Positions 45,495 to 57,310 of a stretch of 64,000 nt of DNA are shown in pieces. The first letter of the stretch is position 1. Each line of letters starts with the position of its first letter. Made by a program: the position numbers and the translations under genes. Under the pieces are notes generated by a model that was given only the letters and a program-made list of their open reading frames with translations, searched no databases and was not told the origin of the DNA. The stretch comes from Kappaphycus alvarezii (taxonomy: Eukaryota; Rhodophyta; Florideophyceae; Gigartinales; Solieriaceae), in NCBI GenBank assembly GCA_002205965.3, contig NADL03000591.1, positions 124,001-188,000 on the forward strand, written 5' to 3'.

Positions 45495-48400
45495 TTTAAA
45501 GTACTTTCCAAAGTTGCGCAATTGGACTGTACACCGGCGAAAAAGATGAATATGTAATTGTACATCACTTACTAAACCCCCTGGAGGTCTGCTTCGACAT
45601 CGCTTCGTGTGAACGAGGATGAGGTCTGGTTTTTCCCTCCCATTTTTAATGATAATTAAAGAAAATGTTGCCGGCTTCGAGACTAAAGGGCGCAACTCGT
45701 AGTGTCCGTAGATTAGCGGTACTGTAGATCATTCTGGAGGCGTTCCTTTGTTCGGGCCTCCGCCATTTAAATCGTGCTATGGCCTTCGGGCCTAGGATAG
45801 TAGCCAGGTGCAGCCGAAGTGTAGGTTCGCTTTCCGAGTTAATGCCATGAATGGGACGAATTTGGCTTCTGGGCAACGATTGTATCGCGCTAAAAGCTGT
45901 AGTGAAATGCACGCGAACCAACCGGGAAAAGTTTGAGCAACTTTTTTTTCCACCTTGATTGACGTTTTGTGGGGATTTTTGGAAAGGGTCAAAATGGCAC
46001 TGGTTTGGAAAGACATGCTGAGAAACTTTTTTTCTCCGCAAGTGACAGTGTTTTCGCCGTTTTTGACACTGCGCGAAAATGACACGTTTTGCGCGGAACT
46101 TATTTAGCAGCAAATGATGTTTTCAGGGTGTTTTGAAAAAATGTTGGAAATTGGCAAGGTTGTGCAGAAAGAATGGTTTTTTTGTTACAGATGATGTTGT
46201 TGGGATCGTTCTTGAAAATCTTCGAATCTAGGGTGTTTTGTGTAGTAAAAAAGAATCATTTCAAATGACATTGTTCTGGCCGTTTTTGAAAGGGCCCCAG
46301 AACCGATCAGGACGGGGTGTAGTTTTTTCAAGAGATTTGAAAAAACAGCGTTTCTGACCCAGTTAGCGAGTTTTTGGGTCGGGAATAATATATGGCTTCT
46401 AATCGCAAGTGATTTTAAGGGCATTCGAGGCCTCGAAGTTGAGGGATCTGGGGTCGAGCGCGAATAGCATACGAAATGAATCGATAATTTTCGCAAACTT
46501 TTTAGACCAATCAGAATCGAGTATTTTCAGTTGATGGTACTAAGGGTATGCAACTGTTATATAAGGGGGCGTGCGGTTGTGTGGGGATGATACCGCGTGG
46601 GTCAGTTTTCATCTTTATAAATGATTATTTTATTTTACTTATGTTCTTTGCGCGATGTGAAAACCTTTTTTGAGCTGCCAGGGCCCCATTCCGCTGTACC
46701 TAGACTCATTTCGTAAAATACCTCATTTCGACGATTTTCAGCATGCTCCAGGAACTATATGGGCCCTAGTTTGCTTCTATAATTCTTCAGAAAAGATTGC
46801 GTTTCATCTGGACAGTGGCCCCTAAAACGAATGCGGCAAGACTGAAATGGGCAGTTTTTCTGCATTTTCACGATTGTTATATTGGCGACATGAAAATTGT
46901 TTGCAATGCAGCTGCGAAGCTCTGAATACACCATTTTCACCAGAAATCCGTCCCCGGTATTAATTCATAAGATTCAGTGGACGCAATGCGGAAAGCGTCG
47001 TTTGAGACTCCTAGGGCCCTGTTTCGCTTCACTTAGACTCAAACCGTACAGCAAATACCTTTCGGCGGATTCTAGCGTGCTCTCGGAAGCAATTGTCGCC
47101 TGTTTCTCATTTCCAAGTCGCCGAAATAGATTGCAGTCCATCCTAAATGTAGACCCCTAAGAGTGCAAATACGTCCTAAGCAAAGTAACAAGCACGCGAT
47201 AAGCGTAATTTCGACGAAATACTGGTTAAAATGCTGTCTAGCGACCTGAGGCATGTGTCCAAAACTCTGGTGACCTGTCTATTGATCCACCGGTTTAACG
47301 AGTGTATCTCCCTCAGCTATATAATACCGCGGCTACGTGGTGTTCATTGCATAATTATCCGTACGTGAATTTAAACGTGGGCTGTTTCTGTCCAGGACAG
47401 TAATTGTTCAAACTTTTTGCGTATGGAGTGTGGCATCGTTGTGGCAAGTCCCTTTTCGTATATCAGTCCTCATGCGCACCAGTTGAAAAGGTCCCAGCTA
47501 CTCGCTCTCCGAGACACATCGGAACCCAACCCCACTTGAACTACAAGACTACAGCGTGCCTGCTTACCTCGAGAGATCCTGGACTTCAAAGTTATTCCTA
47601 GACCCAAACTTCCCTTTGCTTTTTTCACATATTGCGCTATGAAAATACCATGGCAAACATCCGTGCGGGCCCCTGCTAATTTCAAAAACTCAAACCCTGA
47701 CAGATCGGAAGCTTGGCCCGTGAATAGGGTCGACGACGGTGACGAAACGTCACCGTCGAATGAAATTGCGGGTTGGCGAATGAAGTGGGGACGGCTATCG
47801 ACTCCAGGTCGAGGACACTCTCCTTTGGCACAGAGGGGAAGAGAAGGACTGAAAAAGATGATCTCGAAGAAGCTCAAAAAGTCTAGAGACGGGTGAATAT
47901 TGCAGCTTCGCAGACGAAACCGCCGAGGACATTGTTGCGATATTATGACTCTAACATCCTTGATGTCATCAGAAGTGTTCTCGCTACAGCCGGTCATGCC
48001 GATGCCATTGGTAGTAGCGCTGGCGCTGGCCAGGGCTCCAACCATGTTCCTGCAGAAGAGCCGAACAATTTAAGTTGTTGGAAGCATTTGCTGTTCGTCG
48101 TGTACGGCCGTACATGTGGTATTGGTATTGAATGGCAAGAAGAATCTGGATTGCCTCGAGGAGGACGGGCGGGAGAAGTTCTGTTGCCGTCTTTCTGCAG
48201 AGCCTGGAAGGTGCCCGGAACGAAGCACTTCCAGAGAGGCGCCAGTCTACGGGCAGATCAAGAGCCGTTGCAGATGTTGAGTAAATGATCGAAGTGTGTC
48301 GTATTGACTCGGTGCACGACTGGAGCACGCGGCTCATATCGAAAATCTCTTGTCGCCAATATGTGATGAAGCGAGTTGTAGATGCGCGAGAGGATGTAGA

Positions 48401-49500
48401 TGTATCAGCAGTATGCCAGGAGAATTTCCAGGTAGCAAAGGATGCCTGAAGTCAGTTTGTAAAGCTGCGGATGTATTTTTCGATCCCGTTCACTTTGAAA
48501 TGTGATCGCTTTTTTTGCAGGACTGCAACTGAGGCCTACTATCTGACAGCTTTGGACCATGTACTGAACTCGAACGAGCCTATCGTTGCCAAGGATACAC
48601 CATTGCTGCAATACAGTTTGCTTGGGAGATGCGGGAACAGATTCGGTGACAGATCGCAGTTCTACTTTGTGCATTCTGGCGAGTGATGTTGGGTGTTCTA
48701 TACCAAGCTGATACACACAAAGCCTCCTATTTAGCCGTTAGTATGGTAAGGGAGACATTTCGTGCTACTCCAAAGTGCCTTCTAGACTTGAAACTACCGT
48801 TTCATTTCCATTTACCACTTGTCGCTGTAGCGTTCTACAATCACAAGGCCATGGCAACGGGTAGACACCCGAAGAAAAAGCGTATGAAAGAGATGCACTA
48901 CCTTGAAACCCTTGCCCTCATCACCGGTGTATGGTGGAATGAGGCAATGGAGGGCAAAAGTTTATGAATCTTGACAGACCTTACCATTAAAACACTCCTC
49001 GAGACTTGCTTAACAATGATTATTGACTCAAGCGTGACGGTTCACAAAATAATTTACTGTATAGGCGCGGCGACCGCCGTTGATCCTGCGTTTCGGAATG
49101 GATATACGAGTGAAATACATTGGTTCGAGATGTCATACTGGGCTGCTGGTGGGCTGACTGGGCTATCTTTTCAGAGTTCTGAGCGCGGGACTGTAACTTA
49201 TGTCGACCCAAAGTCGCGTCGCTTGCCCTTGTTCTGTGTCAGAATCGCCGGGATGAGATATAGCGTGCAACGCCCCTGAAGGTCAAGCTGACAAAGGAGG
49301 ACTTGATGGGTGTACCAGGAAGGGTTGACTTACTTTGTTACTCAAAGGAAATGATTAGAAGGTGGGGAGGGCATTGAGAACAAGATCCAGCTTGACCAGT
49401 TACTACGGATCGAAGGCGACGCAACGCATAAATTGAATTCAGCAACAAAGTAACTAGCAGCGATGACAGACCAGCGCAACATGTAATGGGAATGGGTACT
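45495..49500. other. No supported gene; scattered coding-like pieces
   Basis: Open frames up to 191 codons exist (for example 47470-48045 minus and 47893-48288 plus), overlapping each other on opposite strands. Pieces of both have natural composition, for instance the plus-strand stretch 48290-48480 (MIEVCRIDSVHDWSTRLIS) and 48530-48690 (YYLTALDHVLNSNEPIVAK), but no chain or family emerges. Probably decayed genes or transposon remains. Confidence 0.4.
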
Positions 49501-49908
49501 CGCACCGCGTGATAATATGGCTGTGCAACCCCCACTTCGCCCCCGCCTGCCTTCTATCCACATAATGATCGTCCTAATCAGTGGCCGCGGCCACGTACCC
49601 TACCATTCCCATCATTTGAACCACCTGAGACAAAATTCCAGTCCGACATTAACGGATTTGGAGCCAGGGAATACCCCAACATGTTCGTCGAATCCCGCCA
49701 CGATTGGTGGGATCATGCTGGCCAGCGTGATGGATCTGCTTTCCATGAGGGACGTTACTTCTATGGTCGAAGCGGTTACAGTGGGAATCGTGGAATGGGG
49801 AATGATCCTTGACGTGGTGGTAATCAGGGCGGAAATTGGTCTCACTCACGAAGATATTCCAGCATGATGCCATCTCATAGAAACCCGTTCACATGCGGTC
49901 GCTGTTAG
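49501..49908 (+). pseudogene. Gly/Tyr/Arg-rich protein fragment
   Basis: One plus frame, closed by stops before and after and with one internal TGA, reads FYPHNDRPNQWPRPRTLPFP, FVESRHDWWDHAGQRDG, then YFYGRSGYSGNRGMG and GNWSHSRRYSSMM. It looks like the Gly/Arg/Tyr-rich tail of an RNA-binding-type protein. No start or splice borders are visible. The longer-listed frames over the same bases are less protein-like. Probably a pseudogene fragment. Confidence 0.4.
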
Positions 49909-50029
49909 GATCTTTCCAGTATGTGTACTGAACATGCATGTTACGCTTGTTTCTGAACCTCTCCGTGCAGTAGTGCGGAATATTGTTCGATGTAGTTGAG
50001 TAAATACGCGTTTTTTTGTGAACAGGCCG

Positions 50030-51250
50030 TTGATTGTTGGCTATTAGCATGTTAGTGGCTGGGAAGGGGTCGCTTGTGGGTATGGGAGCTCTCACACAGC
50101 TCTTGCTTTGCGAGGTGATGGTGGTTGCGGCAAGACGGGGGTTGAAGGGGATCTGGCACCACAGGCTTTGTTGCAGTTGCAGTTGGTGTCTTGGTTGCAG
50201 TTTTCGCATGCTGCAGCATGGGTTGAGGGTGTTTGCCGGAGGTTAGTACTGTTAGTGGAAGCGGAGCGTTGTCGTTGCAGTAGTTGTAAGGGACCTCGGG
50301 AGAGGAGGGTAAGGGTTGCGAGTGGATGGACGGGACTTCGAAAGGGGAGGGTGAACAGGAATTTGACACGGGTATACCTGTGTATGGTTTGCGGGTGTCT
50401 GACTGTGTGCCGGTTTGGTTCAGGATCTGGTCGCTGGACGGCTTGGGTGATATGGATGCGTTAGATGTTGGGTGAGGGTGCGGAACGGGTGGCGGTTGTG
50501 ATTAATGGAATTTGGTTGGTATAGTTGCAGAGGCGGGGTTTGTTTCAGTTGGAGGTATGGGGCGCGTCGGCTACTGGTTTTTTGTTGCCCTAGGGAAAAA
50601 CAATTCCAGTCAAGTTTGAGGATGTAGGATGAGGGTGCGCAGGGGGTGAAGTTGAGGTTGTTGGACGGATGAGATTGAAGTTGAGATTGTGGGACCGGGG
50701 GATGTTGCAGTTGAGCGAGTGGTTGAGAATATTTTTTTGCGTTTGGGGCGTGTTGCACTGCACTTCTGTTGCGGGACGGAGTGTATTGCTGTTGAGCGTG
50801 TGATGGGGCGAGCTATGGTTGAGGTTGCGGGATTGGGCTGTGTTGTTGTTGAAGTTGCAGTAGGAGGGTTGTTAAAACGTTTCATTCAAGGTCGTGGGAC
50901 AGATGGGTAGGTGCAGTTGTAGGACAGACGGGGCTTGCGGTTGAAATTTTGGGACATGGGGCCGGTTTTGATTGAAGTTTTGCGACGGGTGTGTTGCATT
51001 TCAGGTTATAGGACAGGGATTGTTTTAGTACTGCATCGTTGAATTTTTAGGACTGTAATGGGACAGGAGATGATTTTGCAGAGGGACCAGGGACGAGGAA
51101 GTGTTGTGCAGGGGGGCCAGGGACAGTGAATTGTTGCGCATGTGGATGATACGGGGCTTTGTTATGTCGGGGGTTTTGCGATTGTGGTGACGCATCGTAT
51201 TGGTACAGGGTAGTGTGGTATGTTGCTCGAGCGATGTAAGGATGTTTAAA
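50030..51250. repeat. G+T-skewed low-complexity tract
   Basis: About 1.2 kb where the plus strand is rich in GTTG, GGTTG and GTTGCAG words and poor in C. The minus strand therefore reads as Gln/Pro/Ser/Thr-rich protein in several frames (for example QLQHPPVPQSQLQSH). I cannot tell whether a real Gln-rich coding region once existed here; no frame is open for more than 112 codons. Confidence 0.6.
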
Positions 51251-52157
51251 TTACGTGTGATTGAGCTCACGTAGGTGATCTGGGGGAACCCACGGATACC
51301 AGCAGCACTTGACAAACGTGGACAGTTGAATTGCCAATGGCCAAACCCCAGTGATTCAATACGAGACTATGTGTACAGTATAAAGTATAACCTGTTGTAT
51401 GGTCGCAATGGCAGCAAATAGAATTGTGACTAGCAATTATCATGATGAGATATGTGTTATTTGGCGTGTTCTTATTAGTGCATGAGATATTTTCAATGCA
51501 ATGAAGCTCGAGTTACTTGTCTATTTACCAAACTCTACCATAAATTTATGGTTTAACAATTGTCAATACGCCACCAGCTTAAGCCTGAGGCGCATTGACC
51601 CATCCATATCACTTATGAATATCGCATTGACTTCATCTATGATACAGGAGCCAAATGTAGCATTCATATCAAAGGACAAGATTTTGCTTTGACTGAATCA
51701 GAAAACGTAAATTCATAAGCTTTTTAAGATATAAGTTACCATGAATGCCTAACGTGTAGAGTTAATGGCCATGTCCACTTTTTCACAAGTTAGGGTAGAA
51801 TAATCCTCCATGATGATGCAGGTCTGCATCTTGGATAGAGAACTATGTTTTCAATTAGATATTGGCAGTTTTTTCACAAATGTCGGACAAAAAACCATAA
51901 TTATTACCGAACAGCTAGTGAACTAACATTCAAAATCTGTAAAAATAACCGAACGCACCCAAATCAGACTTCTGTTGGGGTCATTCATTGCTTTGCTGTG
52001 AAAATTGCTGTCAGGCTACTCCTGTTGTGACTCTGATAATGTACTTCAAAAATTACGACTCTTACATTCTTAGAAAACGACTTGCTAAGCTTCTCTTTCT
52101 GTCGCAAGCGCCAGGCATTATACTCTCCAGAGATAAGTCAAAAATTTGGAATTCCGT

Positions 52158-54076
52158 CTATTGTGTATCAATCAAAAGTTGAAGTGTATTCCTAACCTCA
52201 AAAGTTTCTGTAAATTTCCTTGCGAGGCCTCGCAATACGATCATAATTACGCAGATACTGTGAAGGTCCATCGAATGATTTCGGAGAAACGAAATAATGT
52301 TATATTGCTTTTTATTGTCACGAGTAAACGCAGGCAAGAACTGCCCAGTAACATCGATCAAATTATGAGCTCTACTTAGTACTTTCTGCTCACTGCCTTT
52401 GTGCTTCCGAAAAGAACCTGTTGCTGGAACAACTTTCACTATATTTGTTACAAGCAAAACAATTGATGATAACTCCTTTAGCAGCTTCGACATTATTTCA
52501 TTATTGTGCTGGTCAGCGGTTTCCATCCCAATATCTTTTTCAGACGTCAGAAGGACTTCTTCGACATCATGGAGGTCATTTTGGCCGGGCTTAGCCACTT
52601 AAATCTCACCCCAGCCGGAACAGCTTCCGGTGAAGATTCAGAAAACTTGTTACATGGCGCGAATAAATAGAAGAGTTCCTCAAATAGAACTATCTTTGCC
52701 GCCTTTCACCGCTCATGCATAAAACCTATGACAACACTGATTACACGCCAAGTGCCATATTTTGAAATATCAGCTCGATTCGTAACGTCTTTGATTTTGT
52801 ACCATGACTTGGAAGATCCAACTTCTCGAGACTATGTCCCCTCTCTGTCCTTTTCCTTTGCATTAGAAGCCTCCTCTTGAAGACTATGGGCAGATTCAAT
52901 ATGATCCATTGTCATTAATCTTGGCCGCAACCACTTAGGATGTTCAATTCTGCAGCACGAGTCCTTATCAGTCAGATTTTCAGCTGATCTGCTCTCCTTC
53001 GTGGAATTAGACAAGAATCGGTCTCTTCCTGGTGAGTAACTTTGAGTAGCCGCAGAACTTTTGTCGAACACAGGTTCATTAGAGGCGTGATTTGAATCTG
53101 CCTCTTCTGAATATGGAATGAACTTGTTGAATGAGTTCATCTAGGTATTGAACATTTCATTGAGAACCACTTGCCGACGAAGTCAACTCTGTATACTTGG
53201 AATCTTTTGTCTCCATATCAAACGAGCCTGTCCAGGCAACAGCGCAAACATGAGGGTCCTCATTGCATCAGCTGATTGTTGTTCTGTATTTCCTTCTTCT
53301 TCTCCAAATTTCTTGTTCAACGTATCCGTAACAACACAACAAAGAAGAAAGATAGTTCTCATCAAAAACCCATATGGCGTGGTGGGTCTCTTTTTGAGCT
53401 TGTTGATAAACTCCGTCAGTAGATATTCCATCGAGCGGAACTGGTGGTCGCCAGTACCCGTTGCTTTAATCTCCTGTACATCTTTCATCACCATAGATAA
53501 GTCAGAAAAGAGTCGCGTCAATTTCTGACCAATATCTTCAACGACTCCAAAAAATAAATGTTTCATACCCACTTCCATCTTCCGCAGATACTGACGCAAA
53601 GCCTCCTCTGAAACTGTGGAACATCTCCATCCAGTGGCTCCAGTGTCTTGTGACAACAAATTACCTTTGTCGATATCCTATCTTTCGTCAAATTCAATAT
53701 CTTGACAAGACTGGTCAGCCCTGGTTTCGTCGCGATTAAAGTCCGTACGAGCTCCTTCATCTTCTCCATGTAAATTGCTCGTCATCTTTCATCTCGGTAT
53801 TTTCACCCCTGGTGGGTTGGTTATCCCGTCTTTCTCAAGCATATTGGATTCCATGAGGCGATGGTCTTCAGCCTGAGAATTGATTTCGCGCGCTCGTTCT
53901 TCCTCTAAAGATACTCTGATAACTGCATTCCTTATGCCTTCCAATTCACGCTCAGGGGAGCACTCAACTTCGCCTTCATCATCAAAATCAAGCAGAAATT
54001 TACTGCGAGGGATCGGCTTCGTTTCACGAACCTCTTCCTCCCGGGGGCATTCGTGACAACTCGCTTCGAAAATCAT
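52158..54076 (-). pseudogene. Decayed coding region, family unknown
   Basis: Four minus-strand open pieces follow one another: 54076-53789 (acidic, FLLDFDDEGEVECSPEREL), 53659-53183 (158 codons, helical, with YLRKMEVGMKHLFFGVVEDI and one hydrophobic segment IFLLCCVV), 53140-52832, and 52598-52158 (146 codons, KLLKELSSIVLLVTNIVKVV). Composition is protein-like and the strand is consistent, so this was probably one long gene of coiled, helical character. I do not recognise it; it may be host or belong to a mobile element. It is broken in several places. Confidence 0.4.
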
Positions 54077-54680
54077 GTGTATTTGACTTCTCCTGCGGCC
54101 GCGGAAGCCATGAAACGCTTCAGTTGTTCAACTTTTCGATACTTGATAGCACCGTTCAGGGTGCGTTTCCTGGGAACTTCCATTCTCAACCATTTAGCTG
54201 AGTGTGGCTGTGAATTTATCAAGATTTCACAGAATGGAAGACGTTTAGATTCAAAAAAAGTAGGATGTGGACAACTCTGGTAATGTAGGTTTAACGTTGT
54301 GACCCTTCAAAAGTTTTACTGTACTAAGATAGTACCGTCATCGCAGTCTTGCAAAACAAAATATCTTTATTTCCCCGAAATTTTATGGCAATTAAAGCTG
54401 AATCTGATACGGCATAACTTTTCATTTCATGCTGCATTTTGTTAGGCCTGTCAGTGGTTACGCTCTTCCCGCCATTATTTCCTGTCAATCACACTGCTTC
54501 TGAGATTTCAGTAGGCATGTCAACTCGGACAACATGAGGTAACGCTTTTCTCTAAGCCCTTGCAATTTCTTCCCCTATTTTGGCCCCTTGTAGGTCCATT
54601 CCTGTTTCTAGACCCTCGGTACGTAACTTTTGCTTTCTCCAGGCCTAGAGAGCCCGGGATAATCCTGACTTTTCATTCCA

Positions 54681-55318
54681 ATGAGAAAGTCTCGCTTGTG
54701 CCAAGTCTATTTGTCATTACTAGGATCGAGAGATGATGTGGAGGTCTTGTGGGAGCTTGATGATGGTTCCACGAATTGGTGGAAAGCTTCTTTTAGGGTA
54801 TTCAATACAATTGAAGGCTATTTAGAAAACTCTGGACAGAGAATACTCGCCACTGCAGTCCTGCAGTACGAGTCTTTGAGAGATGGAGGTGTCGTTTACA
54901 AGGGATCGGAAGACGAAGTTAGTTACTTCCAGGCCACATATTAAGAATCAAAGAAGTCGATATCTACATCAACAACCACCTTTGTCTACAGTGGCGAAAG
55001 TTTGTTGAGAAACCGACGTTCAGGGCGGATGACAACTCCTCGTTCTCATCTGAAAGCGAGTGCCAGAGGTGAGTGCCAGATGGAAAGCGAGTTAATGGCG
55101 TTGTGGAAGAGAAGCGATTGCTATATTCATTCACAGAGATGGAAAGGAATGTGAAGAGGTTATGCGAGTGCCATGCAAATCTCAGTGCAAAACTTGTGTG
55201 CATGGAACGGCGCACTGATGTGAATTCTGAACTCGTATCTAGAGGTAGGCCTGCCTCTAATGATACTGTGGAATGTCTCGAAACCTTACTACGTCACAAG
55301 TTGTGGGTCTTTGTGTAA
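54681..55318 (+). pseudogene. Coding remnant divergent from 52-54 kb region
   Basis: Two open plus pieces: 54681-54944 (VEVLWELDDGSTNWWKASFR, a Tudor/PWWP-like opening) and 55073-55318 (coiled-coil-like, SFTEMERNVKRLCECHANLS). They are separated by a short stretch in another frame. The pair faces away from the minus-strand remnant at 54076-52158. Start at the ATG 54681. Family not recognised. Confidence 0.35.
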
Positions 55319-55329
55319 CGAACTCTAAG

Positions 55330-57310
55330 AACACCAGCAAGACAGAAGATATTCGATGGTTCGAACGATTACTTACCAGCAAGGGAAGTCCTCCCACATG
55401 TTTTTCGGATCTCGTTCGATTGTCTGCTAGGGCACTTCAGTATCTTAGCTAAATAAATCTTTGCTTGGGAAAATGGAAGGGGTAAGGGAGAAGTGATTTT
55501 TTTTCCCTGCCTTTCACTACACTCAAGATCCAGCGGACAGTGTGTGGGAATTTTGCATATCGTTCTCATCGCTTGGCGTTTTATGTGCTCAAATTGGAAG
55601 ATGCTCTGTCGCAGACTGCATTCATATATTTCAGTGCCAAATCGCCAGCTGTCCATCTGCTCCGTGTGGTAGATTCCTATATATAACGACGTCGTCGACA
55701 TGTACCTTCGCAAATGGAAGCCACCGAAGCACTTCTTCTATTATTATTTGAAAACATTCGGTTGATTCCTTAATCCAAACTGAAGGGCAGCAAATTTGTG
55801 AGTAGAATACCCATAAAAAGAGGTGATTCTATCCTTTCAGGCATCTAACACGGGCACTATCCATACACAGTGTAGAGATCCAGCGTCTTGAATAACTTCG
55901 CACTTGCCAGATCGCCTAACAGTGTCTTTAACTTCGGTACCAGCCGGCGTATAACCTTTTTGAGCTTATGTTAGTCAAAGCCGAGGCTAGGACTGCCATT
56001 TTTCTTCGTCGCTTTACCCACCGGCGAACTCTAGTGCTTCACGATCCCTGATTCTAAAATACCACTAACTTCCTTCTACATTATCTATTCATGCCTTGGA
56101 GTCATACGGCAAGCCATTGACTGCATCGAATAATCCTCATCAACTCAAAGGAATGTACCACTGGAACCTAAGATGGCTCGAGATCATGAATTTACCAGTC
56201 GATCACGGCCATACCCCTAAATGAATTCGCTAGAATCTTCTGGTCTTCCTCCTTTATATTTTTGACCTTAGAGGCGGGGGCAGCTGCTCGATCTGCTTCC
56301 CCTTTTTCCCTGGCGATTCTTTTTCATCCAAAATTTCCCTTAATTCATGCTTATACGGCCCATTGTTTAGGATCTCCCACATTAACTCCTTCTCTGTATC
56401 TTCTTCACCGTCACTACCCCTCACCTTTGATGAATATGAAGCGGCAAAATGGTCACTCCCAGAATCCCTAGGGGACTTAAAATCTTCCCTACCAGTGGGA
56501 GCCCGTCAATCACGGTAGATTCACTGAAGAGATTTAGAAAACCTCCTTTCCAACCGCTAGGGTCGCCTGCTGTGGATTTTGATTCAATTTTGGCTGAAGA
56601 TATTCCAAATTCTGGATGCTAATAATATCATTTAATGTATCATTGCGTACCATAATAAAATATCTAATGGCATGACCAACTATCCGCAGGATAATATAAC
56701 CTCATTCACGAAACCGAGGACTTGATGAACTTTTTAATCGATGACCGTCACTCCAATATCCTCGGTCTTCGATGGTAGAGCCATTTTCTTGCAAATTCCA
56801 TATAAATAAAGATTCAGAACGACACTCGTGTCCTGCAGATCATTAAAACTCCGTCCTGCACGCCTTCATAGCGTCGAACTTCAACCGAAGAGTGCCCCCT
56901 AAAAGTATTATCCATTCAGAACTGAGTAATCGGCACAGTCTTCGAGACCATCCTCTTGAGCCGCTTCCCATCCTCAGCCGGGTCCCCACGGAGAGCCTAC
57001 CCGATTTCTATTACCGAAGAAGCCAATACTAAGTCCGCGAAAAGTATATACTTCCCAATTTGATCCTGCGAGCCACTCGAATCCTTGATCTTTCAATTCA
57101 TGTTCTTCTTCTTACTAGGCGCTGGAAGAGGCCACGGCAAACGAGCCACCAAAATATCGTTCAAGATAGCATCTATGTCCACATGTTTTACTTCCTCTGC
57201 TTTGAAAGGGCCTGACCGTTACCATTCCTCTTCTAGAGGCCATAACGTTCCCTTCGGGGGCTGCAAGAAATACTGACACCGGCTCACCATCTTTTTGTAG
57301 CTTCAATCGA
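55330..57310 (-). mobile_element. Ty3/Gypsy-type LTR-retrotransposon fossil
   Basis: On the minus strand around 56060-55850 a reverse-transcriptase opening is recognisable by its order of elements (GILESGIVKHSSSP, a K-K-N-G-S segment, LKKV, and LLGDLASAKLFKTLDL), which matches the Ty3/Gypsy pattern. Weaker pol-like pieces continue to 55330 and upstream to about 57310. Broken in many places; gag, integrase and LTRs are not identified. Old. Confidence 0.6.

Noticed and set aside
47470-48045. 191-codon minus-strand open frame
   Set aside because: No domain; the plus strand has overlapping frames of equal quality, so neither is convincing.
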